Positions 1-8,925 of a DNA stretch of 8,925 nucleotides are shown here, piece by piece. Position numbers and translations under genes: made by a program. The DNA comes from an uncultured Alphaproteobacteria bacterium (GTDB taxonomy: Bacteria; Pseudomonadota; Alphaproteobacteria; Sphingomonadales; Sphingomonadaceae), in the NCBI GenBank assembly GCA_903939555.1, contig CAJAHV010000304.1, positions 1 through 8,925 on the forward strand, in the 5' to 3' direction. How positions within the stretch are numbered: the first letter of the stretch is position 1; every line of letters starts with the position of its first letter. Below the pieces are notes generated by a model. That model was not told the DNA's origin and did not search any database. It saw only the letters and a list, made by a program, of their open reading frames with translations.

Positions 1-55
1 CAAGTTGGAAGCGGGTGCCGAAACGATGATGGCGCTGCCGGTCGCAGCGTTCTGA
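1..55 (+). CDS. C-terminal end of an upstream gene, probably an acyl-CoA dehydrogenase (partial)
   Basis: An open frame entering from the left edge encodes KLEAGAETMMALPVAAF and stops at TGA 53-55. Only 17 residues are visible, too few for a domain call. The short tail with a small hydrophobic C-terminus, and its position 23 bases upstream of a thiolase and a FadB-type gene, fit the acyl-CoA dehydrogenase that often precedes these two genes in alphaproteobacteria. It would supply the first, FAD-dependent step of beta-oxidation. That the frame is coding is inferred from the operon-like spacing; the family assignment is inferred from context and is not proven by the residues. Confidence 0.5.
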   Translation, partial: KLEAGAETMMALPVAAF

Positions 56-66
56 CGTAATTCCCT

Positions 67-71
67 GGGAG
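67..71 (+). promoter_or_regulatory. Ribosome binding site deciding the thiolase start
   Basis: GGGAG lies 1 base before a first ATG at 73 and 7 bases before a second ATG at 79. Only the second spacing is suitable for initiation, so the thiolase is annotated from 79 and not from 73. Confidence 0.6.
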
Positions 72-78
72 AATGACC

Positions 79-1290
<1,212 letters not shown>

Positions 1291-1300
1291 GGCCTTGCGT

Positions 1301-1350
1301 CGGCGGGCTGGCGACCTTTCGTGTTCGCCGCCGCAGGGCTTTTTGCTTTT
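1301..1350 (+). terminator. Possible weak hairpin and T-rich tract between thiolase and fadB
   Basis: After the thiolase stop, CGGC (1301-1304) and GGCGA (1310-1314) can pair with TCGCC (1325-1329) and GCCG (1330-1333), giving 9 bp with a 5-base bulge on the left arm and a 10-base loop. A T-rich run, TTTTTGCTTTT, follows at 1340-1350, about 6 bases beyond the stem. The bulge and the gap before the T-run make it a poor intrinsic terminator. It may be a partial attenuator or an mRNA-processing structure, or chance in GC-rich DNA. Confidence 0.28.
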
Positions 1351-1411
1351 AGTCTACACGATGTTCGCCAGCGGCATGTTCATGCACGGCGACTGAGTTG
1401 AGGAAAACTTC

Positions 1412-3607
1412 ATGACCGACCTCGCAATCCGTTCAGAACTCGATGCCGATGGCATCCTGCTGCTCACCCTCGACGTTCCCGGCCAGTCGATGAACGTCAT
1501 CACCCCCGAAGTGCAGCGCGATCTCGCCGCTGCCATCGCGCGGTTGAAGACCGATGACGCCGTCAAGGGCGCCGTGCTGACCAGCGGCAAGGCCAGCGGC
1601 TTCATGGCCGGCGCCGATCTGAAGGGCATGGGCGCGCTGTTCGGCCAGAATGCGCCGGCCACCAATGACGGCAAATCGAAAATCGCCCGGCTGTTCGATG
1701 GCGTCTATGCGCTTAACAAGCTTTTGCGTGACCTTGAAACCTGCGGCAAGCCGGTGGCCGCTGCGGTCAACGGTCTGGCGCTGGGCGGTGGCCTCGAATT
1801 CGTGCTGGCCTGCCATTATCGCGTCGTGGCCGATAATCCCAAGATCACGCTGGGACTGCCCGAAGTGATGGTCGGACTGTTTCCCGGTGCTGGCGGCACG
1901 CAGCGGCTGCCGCGCCTGATGGGTATCCAGCCGGCGCTGATGTACCTGTTGCAGGGCAAGAACATGAGCCCGCAGGAAGCCTTGGGTTTCGGTGTCGTGC
2001 AGGCTGTCGTGCCGGCTGACCAGATCGTTGCCACCGCCAAGGCGTGGGTGAAGGCCAATCCGACCAAGGGCGTGCAGCCCTGGGACGAAAAGAGCTTCAA
2101 ATTCCCCGGTGGTCCGGCGACCGGCCTCAACCCCGGCTTTGCGCAGATTTTCGTTGGCGGCACGGCGATGACCCATGTCAACGCCGGCGACAACATGAAC
2201 GCCCCCAAGGCGATCCTGTCCGCTGTCTATGAAGGCACGCAGGTACCGATGGACACGGCGCTGCGCATCGAAAGCAAATATTTCGCCAAGATCGCTGCGG
2301 ATCCGCAGTCGGGCAACATGATCCGCAGCCTGTTCGTCTCGAAGCAGGCCGCTGAAAAGGGCGCGCGCCGACCCAAGGGCGTGGCACCGATGCTGACCAA
2401 GAAGATCGCCATGCTCGGTGCCGGCCTGATGGGGGCAGGGGTTGCCATGGTGACGGCGCAGGCCGGCATCGAGGTCGTGCTGCTCGACCGCGATCTGGCG
2501 GCGGCCGAAAAGGGCAAGCAATATACCGCCGACCGGCTCGCCAAGCGCCGCATGGACCCGGCCAAGGCGCAGGTGATCCTCGATCGCATCCACCCGACGG
2601 CGGATTATGCCGATCTGGCGGGTTGCGACCTGATCATCGAAGCGGTGTTCGAAACGCGCGACATCAAGGCGGCGGTGACCAAGGCGACCGAAGCCGTGGT
2701 CGGCCCCGATGTCATTTTCGGCTCGAATACCTCGACCCTGCCGATCACCGGTTTGGCCGAAGCGTGGAGCAAGGCGGAAAACTTCATCGGCATCCATTTC
2801 TTCTCGCCGGTTGAAAAGATGCCGCTGGTCGAAATCATCGTCGGCAAAAAGACCGGCCAGGCCGCCATTGCCAAGGCGCTCGATTATGTCGCCGCGATCC
2901 GCAAGACGCCGATCGTCGTCAACGATTCCCGTGGCTTCTACACCTCGCGCTGCTTTGGCACTTATGTGCAGGAAGGGCTGGCGCTGCTCGGCGAAGGCAC
3001 GGTGCCGGCGTTGATCGAAAATGTCGGCAAACAGATGGGCATGCCCGTCGGGCCGCTGGCGGTGAATGACGAAGTCGGGCTCGATCTGTCGTACAAGGTC
3101 GGCCAGCAGACCAAGGCCGATCTCGGCGCGGCCTACAAGCCCGGCCCGGCCGATGCTGTCATTGAAAAGATGCACGAACTTGGCCGCCAGGGCCGCAAGA
3201 ATGCCAAGGGTTTCTATCTCTATCCCGAAGCCGGCAAGAAATATCTGTGGCCGGAACTTTCGGCAACGGTGGCGGGCGGCCTCGCCGCCGAACAGCCGAC
3301 GCCGGCAGCGGTGAAGGAGCGGCTGCTCTATCGCCAGCTTGTCGAATGTGCGCGCTGCTTTGCCGAAGGCGTGCTCGAAACGCCGGAAGACGGCGATCTG
3401 GGCGCGATCTTCGGCTGGGGCTTTGCGCCCTTCACCGGCGGGCCGTTCAGCCATATGGACACAGTCGGGCTGGCCGCAGTCGTCGCCACGCTCGATCGGC
3501 TGGCGCAGGCGCATGGCGAACGCTTCACGCCGCCGCAACTGCTGCGCGACATGGCAGCAGCGGGCGAGACTTTCTACGGCCGCGCCGCAGCCAAAAAGGC
3601 GGCGTGA
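1412..3607 (+). CDS. fadB: Multifunctional fatty acid oxidation protein: enoyl-CoA hydratase / 3-hydroxyacyl-CoA dehydrogenase (FadB/FadJ type)
   Basis: This 731-residue protein hydrates 2-enoyl-CoA and then oxidises L-3-hydroxyacyl-CoA with NAD+, the middle two steps of beta-oxidation. Residues about 1-200 form a crotonase domain: the oxyanion segment FMAGADLKG at 64-72 and two catalytic acids, Glu129 in LGGGLEF and Glu151 in LGLPEV, equivalent to E119/E139 of E. coli FadB. After a linker, the NAD-binding Rossmann domain begins at about 330 with GAGLMG (336-341). The dehydrogenase dyad is His462 in GIHFFSPVEKMPLVE and Glu474. The C-terminal helical dehydrogenase domains start at about 505 (NDSRGFY) and contain GWGFAPFTGGP near 668-678. 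Length matches E. coli FadB (729). GAGGA at 1400-1404, 7 bases before the ATG, is a good ribosome binding site. It follows the thiolase on the same strand, as an alpha/beta trifunctional pair would. FadB and FadJ cannot be separated from sequence alone. Confidence 0.95.
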   Translation: MTDLAIRSELDADGILLLTLDVPGQSMNVITPEVQRDLAAAIARLKTDDAVKGAVLTSGKASGFMAGADLKGMGALFGQNAPATNDGKSKIARLFDGVYALNKLLRDLETCGKPVAAAVNGLALGGGLEFVLACHYRVVADNPKITLGLPEVMVGLFPGAGGTQRLPRLMGIQPALMYLLQGKNMSPQEALGFGVVQAVVPADQIVATAKAWVKANPTKGVQPWDEKSFKFPGGPATGLNPGFAQIFVGGTAMTHVNAGDNMNAPKAILSAVYEGTQVPMDTALRIESKYFAKIAADPQSGNMIRSLFVSKQAAEKGARRPKGVAPMLTKKIAMLGAGLMGAGVAMVTAQAGIEVVLLDRDLAAAEKGKQYTADRLAKRRMDPAKAQVILDRIHPTADYADLAGCDLIIEAVFETRDIKAAVTKATEAVVGPDVIFGSNTSTLPITGLAEAWSKAENFIGIHFFSPVEKMPLVEIIVGKKTGQAAIAKALDYVAAIRKTPIVVNDSRGFYTSRCFGTYVQEGLALLGEGTVPALIENVGKQMGMPVGPLAVNDEVGLDLSYKVGQQTKADLGAAYKPGPADAVIEKMHELGRQGRKNAKGFYLYPEAGKKYLWPELSATVAGGLAAEQPTPAAVKERLLYRQLVECARCFAEGVLETPEDGDLGAIFGWGFAPFTGGPFSHMDTVGLAAVVATLDRLAQAHGERFTPPQLLRDMAAAGETFYGRAAAKKAA

Positions 3608-3615
3608 CGTCTGTG

Positions 3616-3637
3616 CCTCTCCCCGCAGGGGGAGAGG
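3616..3637. terminator. Perfect hairpin between convergent genes, probable bidirectional terminator or REP-like element
   Basis: CCTCTCCCC (3616-3624) and GGGGAGAGG (3629-3637) are exact reverse complements, giving a 9-bp stem with a GCAG loop. The hairpin occupies most of the 34 bases between the fadB stop (3607) and the convergent histidine kinase stop (3642). There is no T-tract on either side, so it is not a classical intrinsic terminator. It may block transcription or exonucleases from both directions. C/T-rich arms of this kind are a familiar dispersed intergenic repeat in proteobacterial genomes, which I infer from general knowledge. Confidence 0.6.
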
Positions 3638-3641
3638 GCCG

Positions 3642-5057
3642 TTACCCCTGATCCTGCTGCGGCAGGTCGATCGTTACCCGCAACCCCGGCCGGTTGGCGT
3701 GCAAGGTGAGCGCACCGCCGTGCAGCCGTGCGATGGCGGCGGCCAGTGCCAGCCCCAACCCGGCACCGCGCGCCGACCGCGCCGCATCGAGCCGGCCGAA
3801 GCGGCGCAGCGCACCGTCGCGATCGGCCGGCGCGATGCCGGGGCCGTGATCGGCCACGGTCAGGCGCGCGCCAGCAGTGGTTGCTTCGGCGGCGACCTCG
3901 ATCACCCCGCCGGCCGCGCCATAACGCAGGGCATTGTCGATAAGGTTCGAAAGCGCCCGGCCGAGCAATTCACGGTGCGCCGTGATCGGCACGGCGTCGG
4001 CGGCGATGGCGGTCAACCGGACGCCATTGTCGTCTGCCAGCGGCTCGTACATGTCCACCATGTCGCGCGCCAAAGCGGCCAGGTCCATCGCGACAAAGCG
4101 GTCACGGCCGATGCCGGCCTCGGCACGGCTGATCTCGAGGCTGTTCTCAAGCATGGCGAGCAGGGCATCGGCTTCGGTGCCGATGGCGGCAATATCGGTG
4201 CCGCTCGAGTCGCCGTCGCGCTGCACCCGGTCAATGCGCGCCTTCAACCGGGTAAGCGGCGAGCGCAGATCATGCGCCAGCCCGTCGGTGACCGAGCGCA
4301 GTTCATCGACCAGCGTTTCGATGCGGGCCAGCATGGCATTCAGCGCGGTGCCGAGCCGGTCGAAGGCGTCGCCGGCGCCGTTCGCCTGCACCTCGACCCG
4401 CCGCGCCAGATCTCCCGCCGAAACAGCGACCGCCACATTGGCGATGTTTTCAATGCGCCGGGCGATGGCACTGGTGACAAGGAAGCTGATGCCGGTGGCC
4501 AGCAGCAGCGCCAGCCCGACGGCGGCGAACAGGCTGGTGGTCAGCGTCGCGGTCAATCTTTCTTCCTCGGCAAGGCTGCGGCCGACGAGCAGGCGATAGC
4601 CATTGGCAAGCGTGAAGCTGGTGACGGCAAAGGGTTCTGCCGCGTCATGGCCGTTGCGCAGCAGCCCGATCCGCTGGAATTCGGTCTGGCGGGGCAGGCC
4701 AGCGGGCCAGGCGGTTAAGTTGCCGGCCACGCCGTGATGGCCGGCATCTTCCAACCGCACCGCCAGCGGGCCGGGAATGAGCAGTTCGGCGATGATGACA
4801 TCCCGAGCGGCAGCCGGTCCATTGCGATTGAAGGTGGCAACGATCGCTTCGCGTTCGGCGGTGATGAGGGTGCGGGCATCGGCATCAAGCTGACCTTGTG
4901 TCACGCGCGCGATGAAGCCGAGGATGATGGCGCTGGTGCCGACCATCGCCACAAAGACCAGCAGCGTGATGCGTGCTGTCGTCGAACGCGGCCAGCGCGG
5001 GCGGTGGCCGCGCGCCGGCGGGGTCGGCATCGCAGCGGAACGGGATGCCAGTGGCAA
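3642..5057 (-). CDS. Two-component sensor histidine kinase (HAMP, HisKA, HATPase), TTG start
   Basis: Inner-membrane kinase of 471 residues. After a basic, proline-rich N-terminus come TM1 (about 28-51), a periplasmic sensor of roughly 120 residues (52-170) with no domain I recognise, and TM2 (about 171-195). A HAMP linker (about 196-249) is followed by the dimerisation/phosphoacceptor helix with His262 in GLAHDLRSPLTRLK. The ATPase domain has the N box NLIDNALRYG (Asn375), the G1 box DHGPGI (403-408), the F-box-like RFGRLDAARS and the G2 box GAGLGLAL (431-438). All catalytic motifs are intact. The start is TTG (5057-5055), 2 bases after the regulator's stop; AAGGA inside the regulator gene lies 6 bases upstream. 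An ATG nine codons further in (5030-5028) lacks such a site. It is co-transcribed with, and almost surely phosphorylates, the upstream OmpR-type regulator. The overall style resembles QseC/heavy-metal-sensor-like kinases, but the stimulus is unknown. Confidence 0.95.
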   Translation of the reverse strand: MPLASRSAAMPTPPARGHRPRWPRSTTARITLLVFVAMVGTSAIILGFIARVTQGQLDADARTLITAEREAIVATFNRNGPAAARDVIIAELLIPGPLAVRLEDAGHHGVAGNLTAWPAGLPRQTEFQRIGLLRNGHDAAEPFAVTSFTLANGYRLLVGRSLAEEERLTATLTTSLFAAVGLALLLATGISFLVTSAIARRIENIANVAVAVSAGDLARRVEVQANGAGDAFDRLGTALNAMLARIETLVDELRSVTDGLAHDLRSPLTRLKARIDRVQRDGDSSGTDIAAIGTEADALLAMLENSLEISRAEAGIGRDRFVAMDLAALARDMVDMYEPLADDNGVRLTAIAADAVPITAHRELLGRALSNLIDNALRYGAAGGVIEVAAEATTAGARLTVADHGPGIAPADRDGALRRFGRLDAARSARGAGLGLALAAAIARLHGGALTLHANRPGLRVTIDLPQQDQG

Positions 5058-5059
5058 GA

Positions 5060-5749
5060 TCAGTCCTTGCCGAGCCGATAGCCTGCGCCGCGCACCGTGT
5101 GCAGCAGGGGCTTGGCACCGCCTTCGTCGAGTTTCTTGCGCAGCCGGCTGACATGCACATCGATGACATTGGTGCCCGGATCGAAATGATAGTCCCAGAC
5201 ATCTTCGAGCAGCATGGTGCGGGTGACGACCTGATCGCGGTGGCTGAGCAGGAATTCGAGCAGGCGAAACTCGCGGGGTTGCAAATCGATACGGCGACCG
5301 GCGCGCGTGACGCGGCGCGTCAGCAGGTCGACATCAAGGTCTTCATAGAGCAGCCGGGTGACCGGCACATCACCCTGCGCGGCGGGGGCTGTGCGGCGGC
5401 GGACCGCCTCGATGCGGGCAAGCAGTTCGGCAACGGCAAAGGGCTTGCCGAGATAATCATCCGAGCCGCTGTGCAGCCCCTTGACGCGTTCATCGAGGCT
5501 GGCCAGCGCCGACAGCATGATGACCGGTGTGGTGATGCCATCGGCCCGCAATGCCGACAGGATCGACAGCCCGTCCATGCCGGGCAACATGCGATCGAGC
5601 ACGATGGCATCATAGCCGCCGTCACTGGCGCGGGCCAGCCCGTCGCGGCCATCGCTGGCGATATCGACGGCAAAGCCGGCCTCGCCCAGACCCTTGGCGA
5701 TATAGTCGGCCGTGGTGGGATCGTCTTCGACACAAAGGATACGAGTCAT
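5060..5749 (-). CDS. Two-component response regulator, OmpR/PhoB family
   Basis: DNA-binding transcription regulator of 229 residues, the normal length for the family. The receiver domain (1-118) has the acidic pair Asp9/Asp10, the phosphoacceptor Asp52 in IVLDRMLPGMDG, the switch residues Ser80 and Tyr99, and Lys102 in the GKPF loop. The C-terminal winged helix (about 133-226) contains LQPREFRLLEFLL, the recognition-helix region NVIDVHVSRLRKKLD (194-208) and HTVRGAGYRLG. This pattern is closest in style to the QseB/CusR/TctD branch, which I infer by eye. It is the first gene of a regulator-kinase operon and is translationally linked to the kinase. Its ATG at 5749 has only a weak GGTAG upstream as a ribosome binding site. 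It lies 112 bases downstream of the lepA stop on the same strand, so it may have its own promoter or receive read-through. Confidence 0.97.
   Translation of the reverse strand: MTRILCVEDDPTTADYIAKGLGEAGFAVDIASDGRDGLARASDGGYDAIVLDRMLPGMDGLSILSALRADGITTPVIMLSALASLDERVKGLHSGSDDYLGKPFAVAELLARIEAVRRRTAPAAQGDVPVTRLLYEDLDVDLLTRRVTRAGRRIDLQPREFRLLEFLLSHRDQVVTRTMLLEDVWDYHFDPGTNVIDVHVSRLRKKLDEGGAKPLLHTVRGAGYRLGKD
5064..5068 (-). promoter_or_regulatory. Ribosome binding site for the histidine kinase inside the regulator gene
   Basis: Read on the minus strand, AAGGA sits over the penultimate codons of the response regulator, 6 bases upstream of the kinase TTG. It supports the TTG start and translational coupling of the two genes. 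Confidence 0.6.
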
Positions 5750-5763
5750 GCCGTACGCTACCG

Positions 5764-5792
5764 CCGAATTCGGGCGGCGTCACCTGTTGACG
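5764..5792. promoter_or_regulatory. Two adjacent dyads upstream of the response regulator, candidate operator
   Basis: CCGAATTCGG (5764-5773) is a perfect 10-bp palindrome, extendable by CCG/CGG with a one-base bulge. Next to it, CGTCA-CCTGT-TGACG (5778-5792) is a dyad with 5-bp arms. Both lie 15 to 43 bases upstream of the regulator's ATG, where an autoregulatory site or leader hairpin could sit. I see no convincing -35/-10 pair for the minus strand here. OmpR-type regulators usually bind direct repeats, which argues against a simple self-binding site. Confidence 0.25.
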
Positions 5793-5824
5793 ATGTAATA
5801 TCGGGCAGGGGGCCGCCGGGGCTG

Positions 5825-5853
5825 GTTGCCGCCGGGTCGCAAGGCCGGGCAAC
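5825..5853 (-). terminator. Possible hairpin downstream of lepA without a T-tract
   Basis: GTTGCC (5825-5830) pairs with GGCAAC (5848-5853), and CGG (5833-5835) with CCG (5845-5847), giving 9 bp with a 2-base bulge and a 9-base loop. It begins 9 bases past the lepA stop. There is no U-run, so if it ends lepA transcripts it would do so with Rho or as a 3' end-protecting structure. It could also be chance in GC-rich sequence. Confidence 0.3.
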
Positions 5854-5861
5854 GCCTGACC

Positions 5862-7670
<1,809 letters not shown>

Positions 7671-7836
7671 ATGCGCCTGCATGTAGCAGAGGGGGCGGGA
7701 AGGGCAATGCGGCGATATGGGCGGGGTGGCATGAACCGCCTTGCCCTGAAGCCGATCTGCCCTGTCATCGCTGGTGCCGGAAGTGCCGGACAGGGGGGCT
7801 GTGGCAACGTACGCTCCCTGCCAAAGCCCAGCTTGC

Positions 7837-7866
7837 TTGACCGGGGCAGGGGTCCACCCGTATCGC
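7837..7866 (+). promoter_or_regulatory. Candidate sigma70-like promoter of the ferredoxin-NADP+ reductase gene
   Basis: TTGACC (7837-7842) and TATCGC (7861-7866) are separated by 18 bases. Transcription would start near 7873, leaving about 20 bases of leader before the GTG, including the ribosome binding site. The -35 matches consensus at five of six positions; the -10 is weak, as is common in high-GC alphaproteobacteria. This is a prediction from spacing and motif only. Confidence 0.42.
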
Positions 7867-7882
7867 AGAGGACAGCATTTTC

Positions 7883-7887
7883 GGAGG
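7883..7887 (+). promoter_or_regulatory. Strong ribosome binding site fixing the GTG start of the reductase
   Basis: GGAGG lies 5 bases before GTG 7893-7895. The frame from this GTG gives a Rossmann motif exactly where the family has it, so the GTG is the likely start. Confidence 0.75.
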
Positions 7888-7892
7888 CCAGC

Positions 7893-8925
7893 GTGACGCT
7901 AAACATCGCCATCATCGGTGCCGGCCCGGCCGGTTATTACACGGCTGAGGCGGCGCTCAAGCAGTGGGGCGGCACGGCGCGGATCGATATCATCGACCGG
8001 TTGCCGACGCCCTATGGCCTGATCCGCGCCGGGGTGGCGCCTGATCACCAGTCGATCAAGGCGGTGACGCGGCGGTACGAGGCAACCAACCTTGGCGCCG
8101 GGGTGCGCTTTGTCGGCAACGTCATGGTCGGGCGCGATGTGTCGATGGCGGAACTGCTCGATCTTTATGATGCCGTCGTGCTTTCGGTTGGGGCGCCGCA
8201 TGACAAGCCCATCGGTATTCCGGGGGATGATCTGCCAGGGGTCATCGGCTCGGCGGCCTTTGTCGGCTGGTACAATGGCCATCCGGATTTCGCCGATCTG
8301 CAGGTGCCCTTGTCGCATCATGGCGCCGCGATCATCGGCAATGGCAATGTCGCCATCGACTGCGCCCGCATTCTCGCCAAGACAGTGCCCGAGCTTGAAA
8401 CATCCGATATCGCTCAGCATGCCGTCGATGCGCTGCGGCAATCGGCGATCCGCGATATCCATATCGTCGGCCGGCGCGGGCCGCATCAGGCGAGCTTCAC
8501 CACCAAGGAAGCCGGCGAACTCGGCCATCTCGAACGCGCGCATCCGGTGGTGCGGCCGGACGATCTGCCGCCGCTGGAAGCCGATGCGGCGCTGGAGCCC
8601 GGCCACCGCAAAATGGTCACGCATTTGCGCGGTTTTGCCGGGCTGGAGCGCGGCGAGAAACCCGTCACCATCAATTTCGAATTCTTCCGCCGACCGGTGG
8701 CGGTGGAGGGGAATGGCAAGGCCGAACGGCTGATCGTTGAAACGACGCGGCTGGAGGACGGAAAAGCCGTCGGCACCGGCGAGCTGCACGCCATCCCGTG
8801 CGGGCTGATCATCGCCTGCATCGGCTATCGCACCAGCACGATCGAGGGCGTGCCCTATGCGCAGGAACTCGGGCGCTTCCCGTGCGACGACAGCGGCCGC
8901 ATTTTCCCGGGGCTTTACACCAGCG
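7893..8925 (+). CDS. Ferredoxin/flavodoxin-NADP+ reductase, adrenodoxin reductase (FprA) family, cut by window end
   Basis: The first 344 codons of an FAD- and NADPH-binding flavoprotein that passes electrons between NADPH and a ferredoxin or flavodoxin in the cytoplasm. The frame is open to the right edge; the family is usually about 440-460 residues, so roughly 100 are missing. The FAD Rossmann motif is GAGPAG (9-14). It is followed by the family signature around PTPYGLIRAGVAPDHQSIK (38-56). The NADP Rossmann motif is GNGNVA (149-154), and GRRGP (193-197) holds the arginine pair that binds the 2'-phosphate in adrenodoxin reductases. This order separates it from plant-type FNR and thioredoxin-like reductases. 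It starts at GTG with GGAGG upstream and is transcribed away from lepA. Its electron partner is not visible here. Glutamate synthase small subunit is a more distant relative, but the PYGLIRAGVAPDH signature argues against it. Confidence 0.93.
   Translation, partial: MTLNIAIIGAGPAGYYTAEAALKQWGGTARIDIIDRLPTPYGLIRAGVAPDHQSIKAVTRRYEATNLGAGVRFVGNVMVGRDVSMAELLDLYDAVVLSVGAPHDKPIGIPGDDLPGVIGSAAFVGWYNGHPDFADLQVPLSHHGAAIIGNGNVAIDCARILAKTVPELETSDIAQHAVDALRQSAIRDIHIVGRRGPHQASFTTKEAGELGHLERAHPVVRPDDLPPLEADAALEPGHRKMVTHLRGFAGLERGEKPVTINFEFFRRPVAVEGNGKAERLIVETTRLEDGKAVGTGELHAIPCGLIIACIGYRTSTIEGVPYAQELGRFPCDDSGRIFPGLYTS

Larger units (their letters stand above)
7671..7892. other. Divergent intergenic region between lepA and the reductase
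   Basis: These 222 bases should hold the promoters of both genes. Visible structure includes AGGGCAA (7701-7707) facing TTGCCCT (7741-7747), with an inner GGCGG/CCGCC pair (7720-7724, 7736-7740). A further inverted pair is CCCTGTC (7760-7766) and GACAGGG (7789-7795), and GTGCCGGA is repeated in tandem with a 9-base period (7774-7781, 7783-7790). I find no convincing lepA promoter. No small gene with a ribosome binding site stands out. Confidence 0.5.

Noticed and set aside
1433..3538. A 701-residue open frame antisense to fadB.
   Set aside because: The fadB frame has complete conserved domains and catalytic residues. The antisense product is rich in R, G, H, D and A with no recognisable motif, as expected when GC-biased codons remove stops from the opposite strand.
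3339..4718. A 459-residue + strand frame running from the fadB 3' end through the hairpin gap and antisense to the histidine kinase.
   Set aside because: It is out of frame with fadB and opposite a kinase with intact H, N, G1 and G2 boxes. No domain is visible and the composition is low-complexity and basic. It is a codon-bias shadow.
7899..8789. A 296-residue minus-strand frame at the right end.
   Set aside because: It is antisense to the reductase, whose GTG-started frame shows FAD and NADP Rossmann motifs and a GGAGG site. The antisense product has no recognisable features.

Overview
The window is ordinary chromosomal core sequence from a high-GC Gram-negative bacterium. Gene order, protein style and strong GC-rich codon bias suggest an alphaproteobacterium, most likely of the Sphingomonadales. 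That is an inference from sequence feel and not a database match. Every gene belongs to a well-known family. I see no mobile element, CRISPR array, phage gene, tRNA or rRNA, and no gene-free stretch longer than about 220 bases.

Left part, + strand (1-3607): a fatty-acid beta-oxidation cluster. The last 17 codons of an upstream gene, probably an acyl-CoA dehydrogenase, run into a FadA-type thiolase (79-1290). A 121-base gap follows, then a FadB/FadJ-type multifunctional protein (1412-3607) with enoyl-CoA hydratase and 3-hydroxyacyl-CoA dehydrogenase domains. Together these would carry out all four steps of the beta-oxidation spiral. A 9-bp perfect hairpin (3616-3637) fills the 34-base gap to the next, convergent operon.

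Middle, - strand (3642-5749): a two-component system, read right to left. An OmpR/PhoB-type response regulator comes first. A membrane histidine kinase follows, starting at a TTG codon 2 bases after the regulator's stop, with its Shine-Dalgarno sequence inside the regulator gene. The inducing signal cannot be read from the sequence. Two short dyads lie just upstream of the regulator.

Right part: lepA (5862-7670, - strand), encoding elongation factor 4, is complete. Divergent from it across about 220 bases is the start of an adrenodoxin-reductase-type ferredoxin/flavodoxin-NADP+ reductase (7893 to window end, + strand, GTG start). It has a plausible sigma70-like promoter and a strong ribosome binding site, and is cut by the window edge after 344 codons.

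No previously undescribed system is visible. The items under findings are small regulatory or start-site observations of modest interest.
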